64,000 nucleotides of DNA, taken from the NCBI RefSeq assembly GCF_007995065.1, contig NZ_VOQR01000001.1, forward strand, positions 1,615,001 to 1,679,000, in the 5' to 3' direction. Each line of letters opens with the position of its first letter. Within the stretch, counting starts at the first letter, position 1. Origin of the DNA: Sphingomonas ginsenosidivorax. Its GTDB lineage: Bacteria; Pseudomonadota; Alphaproteobacteria; Sphingomonadales; Sphingomonadaceae. The position numbers were made by a program, and so were the translations under genes. The notes under the pieces were generated by a model that saw only the letters and a list, made by a program, of their open reading frames with translations, did not search any database and had not been told where the DNA came from. Shown piece after piece: positions 25,198 to 34,262 of this stretch.

Positions 25198-26007
25198 TCA
25201 ACCCTCCTGAACCACCACCACATCCACATCCAGCTCCTCGGCCCCATCGCCAAGCCGAGACCCCGCCACCGGCGCCGCCCCCGCCGCATCCAGCCCGATC
25301 GCGACGCGCACATAATGTTCCTCAGGGCACAGGCCCGAGGCCGGATCGAACCCGACCCAACCAAGCCCGTCGACATGGGCCTCGGCCCAGCCATGCGGGG
25401 TCGGCCGGTGCTCGCCGTCGCGGTCGGTGTGGCGATAGCCAGAGACATACCGCGCCGGCGTCCCCAGCGACCGTGCCGCCACCGCGAACATCTGCGCCAG
25501 ATCGCGTGAGGTCGCGCGCTCCTCGCGAAACGCCGCCGCGGCATCGCGCCCCGGCTCGGGCCGGCCGCAATCGAACGCGAACCGCTCGTGCAGCGCCGCA
25601 TTCACGCGGTGCAGCGCGCCGACCCGGCTCTCCGCATCCGCTGCCGCCTCTGCGGCGAACGCGGCGATCGCGACGTCGGCCGGCGTCGCCTCGGTCGCGC
25701 GCAGGAACAGCGCGGGCGGCAACGGCTCGTGCACCCCGTGCAGCACCCCGTCGGAATGGCTGGTCAACACCTCGCCGTGCACCGTGATCGCGATCCCGTC
25801 GACCGGCCCTTCGGCATACAGCATCGTGATGACATTGCCGAAGCCGTCGCGTCCGGTGCGCAGCCGCGCGTCGCAATCGACGTCGATCCGCCACGACGCG
25901 ATCGTCTGGTCGTGCGTGTTCTCGGGCGTGAGCCGCAGCATCTGCACCAGCCGCGCCTGCGGCACCGCGAAGCGATAGACGGTGCGATGATCGATCGAGA
26001 GTCTCAT
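25198..26007 (-). CDS. Transglutaminase-like protein lacking the catalytic cysteine
   Basis: A 269-residue protein with a bacterial transglutaminase N-terminal beta domain (about residues 1-110) and a transglutaminase core (about residues 140-230). The core is well conserved: LAQMFAVAARSLGTPARYVSGY, then HGWAEAHVDGLGWVGFDP with His 205 and Asp 221. The position that normally holds the nucleophile Cys (GVCQDF in relatives) is Ser 167, in RATSRDL. Activity as a normal cysteine transglutaminase or protease is therefore doubtful. It is the last gene of an operon with alpha-E and ATP-grasp proteins, a set linked to peptide tag synthesis and removal. Confidence 0.85.
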   Translation of the reverse strand: MRLSIDHRTVYRFAVPQARLVQMLRLTPENTHDQTIASWRIDVDCDARLRTGRDGFGNVITMLYAEGPVDGIAITVHGEVLTSHSDGVLHGVHEPLPPALFLRATEATPADVAIAAFAAEAAADAESRVGALHRVNAALHERFAFDCGRPEPGRDAAAAFREERATSRDLAQMFAVAARSLGTPARYVSGYRHTDRDGEHRPTPHGWAEAHVDGLGWVGFDPASGLCPEEHYVRVAIGLDAAGAAPVAGSRLGDGAEELDVDVVVVQEG

Positions 26008-26023
26008 CGCACGGTCCGCCGCA

Positions 26024-26950
26024 TCAGAGGAACTTGAACTGGCGACCGATCGCCGCGTGCAACAGGCCGTTCTCGTGAATGAACGCCTGCAGATACTGGT
26101 GCAGCCCCGACGCGATCACCTCGCCCGACCGCGTCTTGGCGAGCCGTGCGGCGCGCATCCGCGCCATCCGGTCCGCCTCGCCGTGATTGCCGGTCCGCTT
26201 GGCGAGCAGGTTGAGCACGTCGACCGTTTCCTCGACCGACGCCGCCAGGCTGCGCGGCAGTTCGGAGCGCGCAATCAGCAGGTCGATCACGTCCGCCGGC
26301 CTGAGCCCGTCATTGTACAGCCAGCGATAGGCGGTCACCGCGGACACCGTTTGCAGGATCGTCGTCCACTGGTCGCGGTCGATCGCACCGCCGACCTTCT
26401 CGCCCTCGGGCAGGAGGATATGATATTTGACGTCGAGCAGCCGCGCGGTGTTGTCGGCGCGCTCGACCGCCTGCCCCAGCCGGATGAACCAGGTCGTCTG
26501 GTTGCGCAGCATCCGGTGGATCGCTCCCTCGAACCCGCGGGTCTCGTTCTTGACCGCATCGACCAGGGTGAGCGTCTCGGTCGTCCCGCGCGGGCTCGCA
26601 CGGTTCTCGAACAGCAGCCAGGCGCGGTTGATTGCCGTCCACGCCTCGCGGGTCAGCGCGGTCCGCACTGCCTTCGCGTTGTTGCGCGCCATGTCGAGGC
26701 AGCGGACGATCGACCCCGGATGGCTCGCATCCAGCGTCAGGAACCGCACCACTTCCGCCTGTTCGAGTGCCCCGCCGAACGCCGTGTCTGTCTCGGTCAC
26801 CGCCAGCGCCGACGCCCAGGCGTCCTCGCCCGCGGGCTGCGACGACAGCACGTCGAGCCGCACCGTCGCCTCGACCAACCGCGCGATGAAATCCGCCCGT
26901 TCGAAATACCGCCCCAGCCAGTAGAGCGACGACGCCGTCCGCGAGAGCAT
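26024..26950 (-). CDS. Alpha-E domain protein
   Basis: A 308-residue all-helical protein. It opens with MLSRTASSLYWLGRYFERAD, the signature of the alpha-E (DUF403) family, and has IRLGQAVERADNTARLLDVKYH in the middle. The family always travels with circularly permuted ATP-grasp ligases and transglutaminase-like proteins, and the cluster is predicted to make and modify a peptide. The biochemical role is not established. Its ATG overlaps the ATP-grasp stop by one base (TGATG), which implies coupled translation. Confidence 0.9.
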   Translation of the reverse strand: MLSRTASSLYWLGRYFERADFIARLVEATVRLDVLSSQPAGEDAWASALAVTETDTAFGGALEQAEVVRFLTLDASHPGSIVRCLDMARNNAKAVRTALTREAWTAINRAWLLFENRASPRGTTETLTLVDAVKNETRGFEGAIHRMLRNQTTWFIRLGQAVERADNTARLLDVKYHILLPEGEKVGGAIDRDQWTTILQTVSAVTAYRWLYNDGLRPADVIDLLIARSELPRSLAASVEETVDVLNLLAKRTGNHGEADRMARMRAARLAKTRSGEVIASGLHQYLQAFIHENGLLHAAIGRQFKFL

Positions 26951-28455
26951 CAGCCGATATCTCCCAGCGTCTGCGTCATCCCGCCCATGCTCTGCGTCAT
27001 CCCCCCGCGCGCCATCCGCTGCGTCTGGTCCGCCATCAGCACGAAACTGTCCTTGGTCCCGCCGCCCTGGCTCGAATTGACGACCAGCGACCCTTCCTTG
27101 AGCGCGACGCGCGTCAGGCCGCCGGGGACGACCTGAACACCCTTCGATCCGGTCAGCACGAACGGCCGGAAATCGACGTGGCGTGGCGACAGGCCGCCGT
27201 CCGCCATCGTCGGCACCGTCGATAGCGCCAGCGTCGGCTGCGCGATGTACCGCTGCGGCTCGGCGATCAGCGCGGCGCGGAACGCCTCGATCTCCGCCTT
27301 CGACGCGGTCGGCCCGACGAGCATGCCATAGCCGCCCGACCCGTCGACCAGCTTCACCACCACCTCGTCGAGATGGTCGAGCACGTATTTCAGCGAGTCC
27401 GGCTCGCGGCACCGCCACGTCTCGACATTGGGCAGCTTGCAATCACCACCCGAATAGAATTTCACGATGTCGGGCATGTAGCTGTAGATCGCCTTATCGT
27501 CGGCGATGCCGTTGCCAGGCGCGTTGAGGATCGCGACATTGCCCGCGGCATAGGCCGCGATCAGCCCTGGCACGCCGAGCGCGCTGTCGGGCCTGAACAC
27601 GAGCGGATCGAGATAATCGTCGTCGATCCGGCGATAGATCACGTCGACCTTCACGCGCCCCGCGATCGTCCGCATCCAGACGATGTCGTCGTCGACCACC
27701 AGGTCGGCGCCCTCGACCAGCTCGATCCCCATCGAATCGGCGAGGAAGCTGTGCTCGTAATAGGCAGAATTATAGTGACCCGGAGTCAACAGGACGCAGG
27801 TCGGGTTCGATCCCGTCCCGTGCGGGGCCACCGACTTCATCGTCTCCAGCAACCGGTCGGGATAGCTGTCGACCGCCGCGACGCGGAACTGCCGGAACAG
27901 CTCGGGACACAGCCGCAGCATCGCCTCGCGGTTTTCCAGCATGTAGCTGACGCCCGACGGCGTGCGCGCATTGTCCTCGAGCACGAAGAAGTCGTCGGGC
28001 CCGGTGCGCACCAGGTCGATCCCGCAGATATGCGCCCAGATCCCGTGCGGCGGCCGCATCCCCGCGATCTCGGGCCGGAACTGCGCGTTGCCGAGCACCA
28101 GGTCCTCGGGCAGCACGCCCTCCTTCAGGATCCGCCGCTCGCCATAGATGTCGTCGAGGAACGCGTTGATCGCCTCGACGCGCTGGACGAGCCCCTCGGA
28201 CAGCCGCGTCCATTCGTCGTGGAGGAATACGCGTGGCACGATGTCGAACGGGATGATCCGCTCGGCGGCCTCTTCCTCGCCATAGACGGCGAAGGTGATG
28301 CCGAGCTGCCGGAACGTCGTCTCCGCGGCTTCCTGGCGGCGGCGCAGCTCGGCGTCGGGCGTATCCTCGATCCACCTGCCGAGCGCTGCCAGTTCGGGGC
28401 GGGCGGTCTCCGCGCCCGGCTTACCCATGATCTCGTCGAACGCTTGTTTCCCCAT
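26950..28455 (-). CDS. Circularly permuted type 2 ATP-grasp protein
   Basis: A 501-residue putative peptide ligase. Typical segments are GIDLVRTGPDDFFVLEDNARTPSGVSYMLENR (about residues 145-175), NAPGNGIADDKAIYSYMPDIV, and EVVVKLVDGSGGYGMLVGP in the nucleotide-binding lobe. It is the first gene of the alpha-E/transglutaminase operon. The C-terminal tail contains a short duplication (GGMTQSMGGMTQTL). ATG 28455 is the homologous start. The open frame upstream of it reads repeat DNA. Confidence 0.92.
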   Translation of the reverse strand: MGKQAFDEIMGKPGAETARPELAALGRWIEDTPDAELRRRQEAAETTFRQLGITFAVYGEEEAAERIIPFDIVPRVFLHDEWTRLSEGLVQRVEAINAFLDDIYGERRILKEGVLPEDLVLGNAQFRPEIAGMRPPHGIWAHICGIDLVRTGPDDFFVLEDNARTPSGVSYMLENREAMLRLCPELFRQFRVAAVDSYPDRLLETMKSVAPHGTGSNPTCVLLTPGHYNSAYYEHSFLADSMGIELVEGADLVVDDDIVWMRTIAGRVKVDVIYRRIDDDYLDPLVFRPDSALGVPGLIAAYAAGNVAILNAPGNGIADDKAIYSYMPDIVKFYSGGDCKLPNVETWRCREPDSLKYVLDHLDEVVVKLVDGSGGYGMLVGPTASKAEIEAFRAALIAEPQRYIAQPTLALSTVPTMADGGLSPRHVDFRPFVLTGSKGVQVVPGGLTRVALKEGSLVVNSSQGGGTKDSFVLMADQTQRMARGGMTQSMGGMTQTLGDIG

Positions 28456-28529
28456 CGAAACGGTAAAGCCCCCGGCGTGGTTAAGGTTCCATGCTGCACT
28501 GCGATCGGGCGGGACACAAGGGCTACTCG

Positions 28530-28635
28530 CTCCCCTCCCTGGAAGGGAGGGGCTGGGGGTGGGTTGGTTTGGGGCAGATGCGACGTTCCCCGACGAACCC
28601 ACCCACCCCTGACCCCTCCCTTCCAGGGAGGGGAG
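28530..28635. repeat. Paired-hairpin intergenic repeat (family C)
   Basis: CTCCCCTCCCTGGAAGGGAGG faces CCTCCCTTCCAGGGAGGGGAG. It lies between the dsbD stop and the ATP-grasp start on the same strand, so it may separate the two transcripts. Confidence 0.85.
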
Positions 28636-28638
28636 AAA

Positions 28639-30642
28639 TCATTCCCCCAGCCCCGCGAGCAGCCCCGGCGTCAGCACCTGCGGCAACACCGTCGGCTCCG
28701 CCGCGCTCGGCGCGTAATAGAGATACAGCGGCACCCCTGCACGGTTATGCGCCTGGATGAAGCGCCCCATCACCGGGTCGCCATCGGTCCAGTCGCCGAT
28801 CAGCACCGCGACCTTGTTCTTCGCGAACGCATCCCGCACCCCCGCCGTCTCGATCGCCGCCTTCTCGTTGACCTTGCAGGTCAGGCACCAGTCCGCGGTG
28901 AAGTACACGAACACCGGCCGCTTCTCGCTGCGCAACGACGCCAGCTTCGCCTCGGTGAACGCCGCGTCCCCTGCCACCTCTGTCTTTGCGGACGGGGTTG
29001 GCAGTTTGGCGATCAACGCGCCGCTACCGACGAACACGATCGCCAGCGCGACGAGCGCCGCCCAGCCGAACGCGCGACCGGTACGCTGCCGCAACCCACC
29101 GATCCACAGCACGACGCCGACGCTGAGCGCCGCGATCAGCGCCCAGGACAAGGCTTCCACCCCGGCCTGCCGCCCGAGCACATAGCCGAGCGCGATGGCG
29201 GTCAGGAACATTGGCACCGACAGCACGCGGCGGAACGTCTCCATCCACGCGCCGGGCTTCGGCAGGAAGCGCCGCAGCGCCGGCACGAACCCAATCGCCA
29301 GAAACGGCAGCGCGAGGCCGATCCCGAGCCCGGCAAACACTGCCATCGCCGCCGGCCATGGCAGCACCAAGGCCGCACCCAGCGCCGCACCCATGAACGG
29401 CCCGGTGCACGGCGTCGCGATGAACGCCGCCAGCGCGCCGGTCGCAAACGCGCCGCTCGCGCCGCTCTCACCCGCGAAGCGCGGGGTCGGAACCTCGAAC
29501 AGCCCGGCCAGGTTGAACGCGATCGCCACGCTCAGCAGCAGCAGCACGACGATTGCGGCCGGGTGCTGCAACTGGAACGCCCAGCCGACCGCCGACCCGC
29601 CCGCGCGCAGCCCCAGGATCGCCGCGCCCAGCCCCAGGCATACGAGCACCACGCCAGCCGTATAGGCCAGCGCCTCGCGCCGCGCGTCCGTCTCGCTCGC
29701 CCCGCCCCGCGCCAGGCTCAGCGCCTTCAAACTTAGGATCGGAAACACGCACGGCATGATGTTGAGGATCAGCCCGCCCAGCACCGCGCCCGCGAGCGCG
29801 ACCAGCGCGGTGGTCCACACGCTCTCGGTCGTCGGCGCCGCCGGCAGCGCGCCGGGCGACGCCTTCACCGCCAGGCCGAGCCCATCGCCGATCCGCAGCA
29901 CGCCCTCGATCGGCCCCGACGGTTTGCCCTTGGTCGCGATCGTCAGCGTATCCCCGACGCGCGCCACCTTCTGCGGCGCGGCATAGTCAATCGCGCCGAC
30001 CGTCACCGGGAAGAAGAACGCATCCTTCACCTCGGCGCTCGCTGGGATCGGCACGGCGATCCGCACGCCGTCGGCATTCACCGCATAGGTCGCCTGCGCA
30101 TCGAGCGGCTTCGGGATCGCACGACGCCAGCCGGCAAACGCCTCCGCCTGCGTCGCCGCGCCGTCACCGACCACCAGGTCGAGCGACAGCGCCTGCTCCT
30201 CGGGCACGCAGATCGTCGCCGAGCACACGAGATACGACGTCTTCAACCGGATCGGCAGCCTGGTCCCCGCGGCAAGGCCCGCGGGCACCTGCAGCGTCAC
30301 CAGCGGCGCGTACGGCGCCTCGTAGACATAGTTCATCAGCCCCGCGATCAGCAGGGTCGTCGGCACCGGCCATTCGGGCTCGCCCGCAGTCACGCCCTTC
30401 GGCAGCGTCCAGTCGATCGTCGCCGGGAAGCCCGCATCGCCCGGCACCCGCCAATAGCCGTGCCAGCCTTGTTCGGGCGTCGTCGCGATCGCGATCGTCA
30501 GCGGGGCGCCCGCCCTGGGCTGCGCGCTCTCCGCCACCAGCCGCATCGTCAGGTGCTGGCTCGACCCGTTCAGCGATTCGGCAAAGGCGGGCGCGCAGAC
30601 CGCCAGCAGCATCGTCATCAGGACGCAACGAAGCGTGCGCAT
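28639..30642 (-). CDS. dsbD: Thiol:disulfide interchange protein DsbD
   Basis: A 667-residue inner-membrane electron carrier that moves reducing power from cytoplasmic thioredoxin to the periplasm. After the signal peptide (about residues 1-22), the periplasmic domain carries the CSATIC cysteine pair. The membrane core (about residues 290-530) has NIMPCVFPIL and ATPCTGPFMG, and the C-terminal thioredoxin domain has TADWCLTCK. All six working cysteines are present. Start 30642 fits the signal peptide; ATG 30720 would run into the divergent phoK gene. Confidence 0.92.
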   Translation of the reverse strand: MRTLRCVLMTMLLAVCAPAFAESLNGSSQHLTMRLVAESAQPRAGAPLTIAIATTPEQGWHGYWRVPGDAGFPATIDWTLPKGVTAGEPEWPVPTTLLIAGLMNYVYEAPYAPLVTLQVPAGLAAGTRLPIRLKTSYLVCSATICVPEEQALSLDLVVGDGAATQAEAFAGWRRAIPKPLDAQATYAVNADGVRIAVPIPASAEVKDAFFFPVTVGAIDYAAPQKVARVGDTLTIATKGKPSGPIEGVLRIGDGLGLAVKASPGALPAAPTTESVWTTALVALAGAVLGGLILNIMPCVFPILSLKALSLARGGASETDARREALAYTAGVVLVCLGLGAAILGLRAGGSAVGWAFQLQHPAAIVVLLLLSVAIAFNLAGLFEVPTPRFAGESGASGAFATGALAAFIATPCTGPFMGAALGAALVLPWPAAMAVFAGLGIGLALPFLAIGFVPALRRFLPKPGAWMETFRRVLSVPMFLTAIALGYVLGRQAGVEALSWALIAALSVGVVLWIGGLRQRTGRAFGWAALVALAIVFVGSGALIAKLPTPSAKTEVAGDAAFTEAKLASLRSEKRPVFVYFTADWCLTCKVNEKAAIETAGVRDAFAKNKVAVLIGDWTDGDPVMGRFIQAHNRAGVPLYLYYAPSAAEPTVLPQVLTPGLLAGLGE

Positions 30643-30710
30643 GGCCAATCTTGTCTGTATCATCGCCGCCAGCCATAGCGGTCGCGTCGCCCCCGCTTCA
30701 AGGACTGCCC

Positions 30711-32345
30711 GTGAAAGCATTTATTGCCGCCGCCCTCTTTGCGACCGCTGCGCCGCTTGCGGCACAGGTCGCCCAGCCCGCGCCCGCGGCCCCGGCAAAG
30801 ACGCTGCCGAAACTGATCGTCGCGATCTCGGTCGACCAGTTCTCCGCGGACCTGTTCCAGCAATATCGCCAGCATTTCACCGGCGGCTTCGCGCGGCTGC
30901 TGAACGGCGTCGTCTTCCCCAGCGGCTATCAGGCGCACGCCGCGACCGAGACGTGTCCCGGCCATTCGACGATCCTGACGGGCATGCGGCCCGCGCATAC
31001 CGGCATCGTCGCCAATAACTGGATCGACCAGACCGTCGGGCTCGAGGACAAGATCATCTATTGCGCCGAGGACGAGCGCGTCCCCGGCAGCACGCACGAG
31101 AAATACACTGTCACCGACCGGCACCTGAAGGTGCCGACGCTCGGCGAGATGATGAAGAATGCCGATCCGCGCACGCGCGTGATCTCGGTCGCGGGCAAGG
31201 ATCGCGCCGCGGTGATGATGGGCGGCCACAAGGTCGATGAGATCTGGTGGTGGGACGGCAAGACCTATGCGAGCTATGCCGGTCGCGCCGCCCCCCCGGT
31301 CGTGCAGCGCACCCGCGACGCGGTGACCGCGCTCGTCGCCCAGCCACAGGCGGCGCTCCCCCTGCCCGGCTGGTGCAAGGCGCTCGACCGCCCGATCACC
31401 GTCGCGGGCAAGGTTTACGGCCAGGGCCGCTTCGAACGCGCCGCGGGCGACCTGAAGGCGTTCCGCGCCTCGCCCGCCAGCGACGCCGCGGTGTTCGCGA
31501 TGGCCGCGGGCCTCGTCCAGGACATGAAGCTCGGCCAGGGCCCGCAGACCGACATCATCGACGTCGGCGCGTCGGCGACCGACTATATCGGCCACAGCCT
31601 CGGCACGCAGGGCACCGAGATGTGCATCCAGATGGACGAGCTCGACCGCTCGCTCGGCGGCTTCTTCGACGTGCTCGACGCGACCGGGGTGGATTACGAG
31701 GTCGTGCTGACCGCCGACCACGGCGCGCACGACATGACCGAACGACAGATCGACCGCGCGATGCCGATGGAGGAGCATGTCGCCCCCACCGCGCAGACCA
31801 AGCAGGTCGCCGCCGCGATCGCCGCGGACCTGAAGCTCAAGGGTCCCGTGCTGCTGTCCGCCGAAGGCGACATCTATGTCGACCGCGACCTGCCCGCCCC
31901 GGTCCGTGGCAGGGTGCTGGCCGAGGCGACGCGCCGCTACGCCGCGATGCCGCAGGTCGCCGCCGCCTTCACCCGCGACCGGATCGCCGCGCAGGCGATG
32001 CCGACCAGCCCGCCCGAGAGCTGGACGCTGCTGGAGCGCGCGCGGGCCTCGTTCGACCCGACGCGCTCGGGCGACCTGCTCATCCTGCTCAAGCCCCGCG
32101 TCACCACGATCGAGAACCCCGGCGTCGGCTATGTCGAGACGCACGGATCCCCGTGGGATTACGACCGCCGCGTGCCGATCCTGTTCTGGCGCAAGGGTAT
32201 GGCGGGCTTCGAACAGCCGCTGTCGGTCGAGACGGTCGACATCGCGCCCACGCTCGCCGCGACGATCGGCCTGCCGGTCCGCGGGCTCGACGGCCGCTGC
32301 CTCGACCTCGATCCCGGTCCGGCCACGACCTGCCCGGCCAGCTGA
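30711..32345 (+). CDS. phoK: Secreted alkaline phosphatase, PhoK/SPAP type
   Basis: A 544-residue phosphatase of the nucleotide pyrophosphatase/phosphodiesterase superfamily, starting at a GTG five bases after AAGGAC. A signal peptide covers about residues 1-20. The nucleophile Thr is in AATETCPGHSTILTG. Two-zinc-site ligands are visible in SVDQFSAD, ATDYIGH, TADHGAHD and ETHGSPW. The sequence closely follows my recollection of the Sphingomonas enzymes SPAP/PhoK. It releases phosphate from monoesters outside the cytoplasm. No clear Pho box was identified in the 68-base gap to dsbD. Confidence 0.88.
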   Translation: MKAFIAAALFATAAPLAAQVAQPAPAAPAKTLPKLIVAISVDQFSADLFQQYRQHFTGGFARLLNGVVFPSGYQAHAATETCPGHSTILTGMRPAHTGIVANNWIDQTVGLEDKIIYCAEDERVPGSTHEKYTVTDRHLKVPTLGEMMKNADPRTRVISVAGKDRAAVMMGGHKVDEIWWWDGKTYASYAGRAAPPVVQRTRDAVTALVAQPQAALPLPGWCKALDRPITVAGKVYGQGRFERAAGDLKAFRASPASDAAVFAMAAGLVQDMKLGQGPQTDIIDVGASATDYIGHSLGTQGTEMCIQMDELDRSLGGFFDVLDATGVDYEVVLTADHGAHDMTERQIDRAMPMEEHVAPTAQTKQVAAAIAADLKLKGPVLLSAEGDIYVDRDLPAPVRGRVLAEATRRYAAMPQVAAAFTRDRIAAQAMPTSPPESWTLLERARASFDPTRSGDLLILLKPRVTTIENPGVGYVETHGSPWDYDRRVPILFWRKGMAGFEQPLSVETVDIAPTLAATIGLPVRGLDGRCLDLDPGPATTCPAS

Positions 32346-32400
32346 CGCGATCGGCGGGGGCACGGGCCGACGCCCCGCCCCCGCCCGCACCGCCAAGCCG

Positions 32401-32889
32401 TCAGTAGCCGAGCGTCAGCCCTGCCGCGAAATAATGCGGCCCGGCATTGCCCTTCAGCTTCAGCAGCGGCGCCAGCGGCATCGCGACGATGCCATAGGGC
32501 CGCACGTCGCGCCCGACGCGCACCCCCGCACCGACGGTCGCGAACAGCGGGATGGAGTAGGTCGCCTCGACGCGCCCATAGGGCTTGACCCTGGTGTCGT
32601 CGCACCGCGCCTTGTCGGCATATTGACCGGTCGACAGGTCGCGGCACCGCGACGACCCGCCATTGTCCTGCGTCTCGTAGCGGTCATTGTCGCCGGCATA
32701 GATCAGCGCACCGGCACTCGGCGTGATCTTGAACCCCGCCAGCCCGACCGAATAGCCGACCCCGAGCTCCCCGCCCCAATGCCCGTCCGCCCGCGCGCCA
32801 TTGGCTTCGACGCCAACCTGCGCGGCTGCCGGCATCGCACAGGCGACGGTAGCCGCAGCCGCCAGAACGGTCATTGCGTAACGCTTCAT
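32401..32889 (-). CDS. Secreted small beta-barrel-like protein
   Basis: A 162-residue protein with a signal peptide (about residues 1-23, ending PAAA). The mature part alternates short beta segments and glycine turns (GHWGGELGVGYSVGLAG) and ends in an aromatic residue (LTLGY), as in small outer-membrane barrels. There are two cysteines in the middle loop. I do not recognise a named family. An outer-membrane location is inferred from the pattern. Confidence 0.65.
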   Translation of the reverse strand: MKRYAMTVLAAAATVACAMPAAAQVGVEANGARADGHWGGELGVGYSVGLAGFKITPSAGALIYAGDNDRYETQDNGGSSRCRDLSTGQYADKARCDDTRVKPYGRVEATYSIPLFATVGAGVRVGRDVRPYGIVAMPLAPLLKLKGNAGPHYFAAGLTLGY

Positions 32890-33010
32890 GAGGTTTCCGA
32901 TATCTGCCCCGCCCCAACGGCGTTGCCCCGCCCGTATCGGCGCCCTGTCACACCCGCAACGCGAATGCTGCGAAACGAACGTGTGGCAATGCCAGGCATA
33001 TTCGGGACGA

Positions 33011-33084
33011 TGGAGCGGGTGAAGGGAATCGAACCCTCGTCACTTGCTTGGGAAGCAAAAGCTCTACCATTGAGCTACACCCGC
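33011..33084 (-). tRNA. tRNA-Gly (anticodon CCC)
   Basis: Read on the minus strand, GCGGGTG pairs with CACCCGC to form the acceptor stem, followed by T and an encoded CCA. The D arm is TAGCTCAATGGTAGAGC and the T arm contains GGTTCGATTCC. The anticodon loop TTCCCAA, closed by TTTGC/GCAAG, places CCC at positions 34-36, reading GGG glycine codons. Length is 74 bases including CCA. Confidence 0.95.
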
Positions 33085-33210
33085 ATAACCGACGCCGCAG
33101 CGCCGATCCGCGAGCCGATGCCACAGCTTTCGCCCATCCGTCAACGCCGGTTCGTACGGAACGTCCGGGTCGGTACCGCGCTATAGCCCCGACACTCGAA
33201 GGATATGACG

Positions 33211-33456
33211 ATGACCGAAGCCCGGACCGCGACGCTCTACCGCATGGTGCTCCCCGACCACATCTGCCCGTTCGGCGTGCGCGCCAAGCAGTTGCTGCAG
33301 GCCGAGGGCTTCGAGGTCGACGACCAGATCCTGCGGTCGCGCGAGGAGGTCGACGCGTTCAAGGCCGAACACGGCGTCGCCACCACCCCGCTGATCTTCA
33401 TCGATGGCGAGCAGATCGGCGGTGCCGACGATCTCGAACGCCATCTCGCGGGCTAG
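33211..33456 (+). CDS. Glutaredoxin family protein
   Basis: An 81-residue thioredoxin-fold protein with the active site CPFGVRAKQLL. The second active-site position is Gly-Val rather than Cys, so only one catalytic Cys is present (monothiol type). The cis-proline loop TTPLIFIDGEQIGG is intact. AAGGA at 33199-33203 gives better spacing to ATG 33211 than to ATG 33205. The stop overlaps that of the convergent carboxypeptidase by 4 bases. It likely reduces or binds glutathione-mixed disulfides. Confidence 0.85.
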   Translation: MTEARTATLYRMVLPDHICPFGVRAKQLLQAEGFEVDDQILRSREEVDAFKAEHGVATTPLIFIDGEQIGGADDLERHLAG

Positions 33457-34262
33457 GACCCGATCGACAGCCCCGCGAACCCGTCGGCGAGCATCTGCGC
33501 CACACGCAGGTCGCGCGCCTGCACGGTCCGCTCGCCGAGCACCACCGCGATCAGCCGCCGTCCGCCGCGCCGCGCCGATGCGGCGAGGTTGTAGCCCGCC
33601 TCATTGGTGAACCCGGTCTTGATCCCGTCCAGCCCGACGAAATTGCCGAGCAGGTGGTTGTGGTTCTGCATCCGCCGGTCCTTCCAGCGGAAGCTGCGCG
33701 TGCCGAAATAGGCGTAGCGCAGCGGATGCTGGTCAAGCAGCGCCATCGACAGCATCGCCATGTCCTTGGCCGTGGTGGTGTTCGAGCCGGGCAGCCCGGT
33801 GACGTTCTGGAACACGGTCTCGCGCATCCCGAGCTTGCGGGCCTTGCGCGTCATGTCCTGCGCAAATTCCGATTCGGTCCCGCCGATCTTTTCAGCGAGC
33901 GCCACCGCGACGTCATTCGACGAATTGACCGCGATCGCGCGGATCGCCTCGTCGACGCTCAGCGACGTGCCCGGCTTGAGGCCGAGCCGCGACGGCTGTT
34001 GCGCGGCCGCGTGACGCGACACCGGCACGCGGTCGGTCAACCTCAGCGTGCCCGCGTCGAGCGCGTCGAACGCCAGGAACAAGGTCATCATCTTTGTCAG
34101 CGACGCCGGCCGCCGCACCAGGGTCGCGTCGCGCGCATAGAGCACGCGGCCGTCCTCGGCATCGATCAGGATCGCCGAGACCGGCCGCCCGGCCGCCGTC
34201 GCGCCCGGTGCGGTTGCCAGGAAAGCGACGCAGGCAAGCGCGCCGCCGAGCCAGCGCCTCAC
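33453..34262 (-). CDS. D-alanyl-D-alanine carboxypeptidase, S11 family
   Basis: A 269-residue periplasmic penicillin-binding protein with a signal peptide (about residues 1-23). The three active-site motifs are SLTK, SSN (in AVNSSNDVAVAL) and KTG (in LDGIKTGFTNEAG). It trims terminal D-Ala from peptidoglycan pentapeptides. At 269 residues it has the catalytic domain but lacks the C-terminal beta domain and membrane anchor of PBP5-type enzymes. It overlaps the upstream lipoprotein stop by 4 bases. Confidence 0.92.
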   Translation of the reverse strand: MRRWLGGALACVAFLATAPGATAAGRPVSAILIDAEDGRVLYARDATLVRRPASLTKMMTLFLAFDALDAGTLRLTDRVPVSRHAAAQQPSRLGLKPGTSLSVDEAIRAIAVNSSNDVAVALAEKIGGTESEFAQDMTRKARKLGMRETVFQNVTGLPGSNTTTAKDMAMLSMALLDQHPLRYAYFGTRSFRWKDRRMQNHNHLLGNFVGLDGIKTGFTNEAGYNLAASARRGGRRLIAVVLGERTVQARDLRVAQMLADGFAGLSIGS

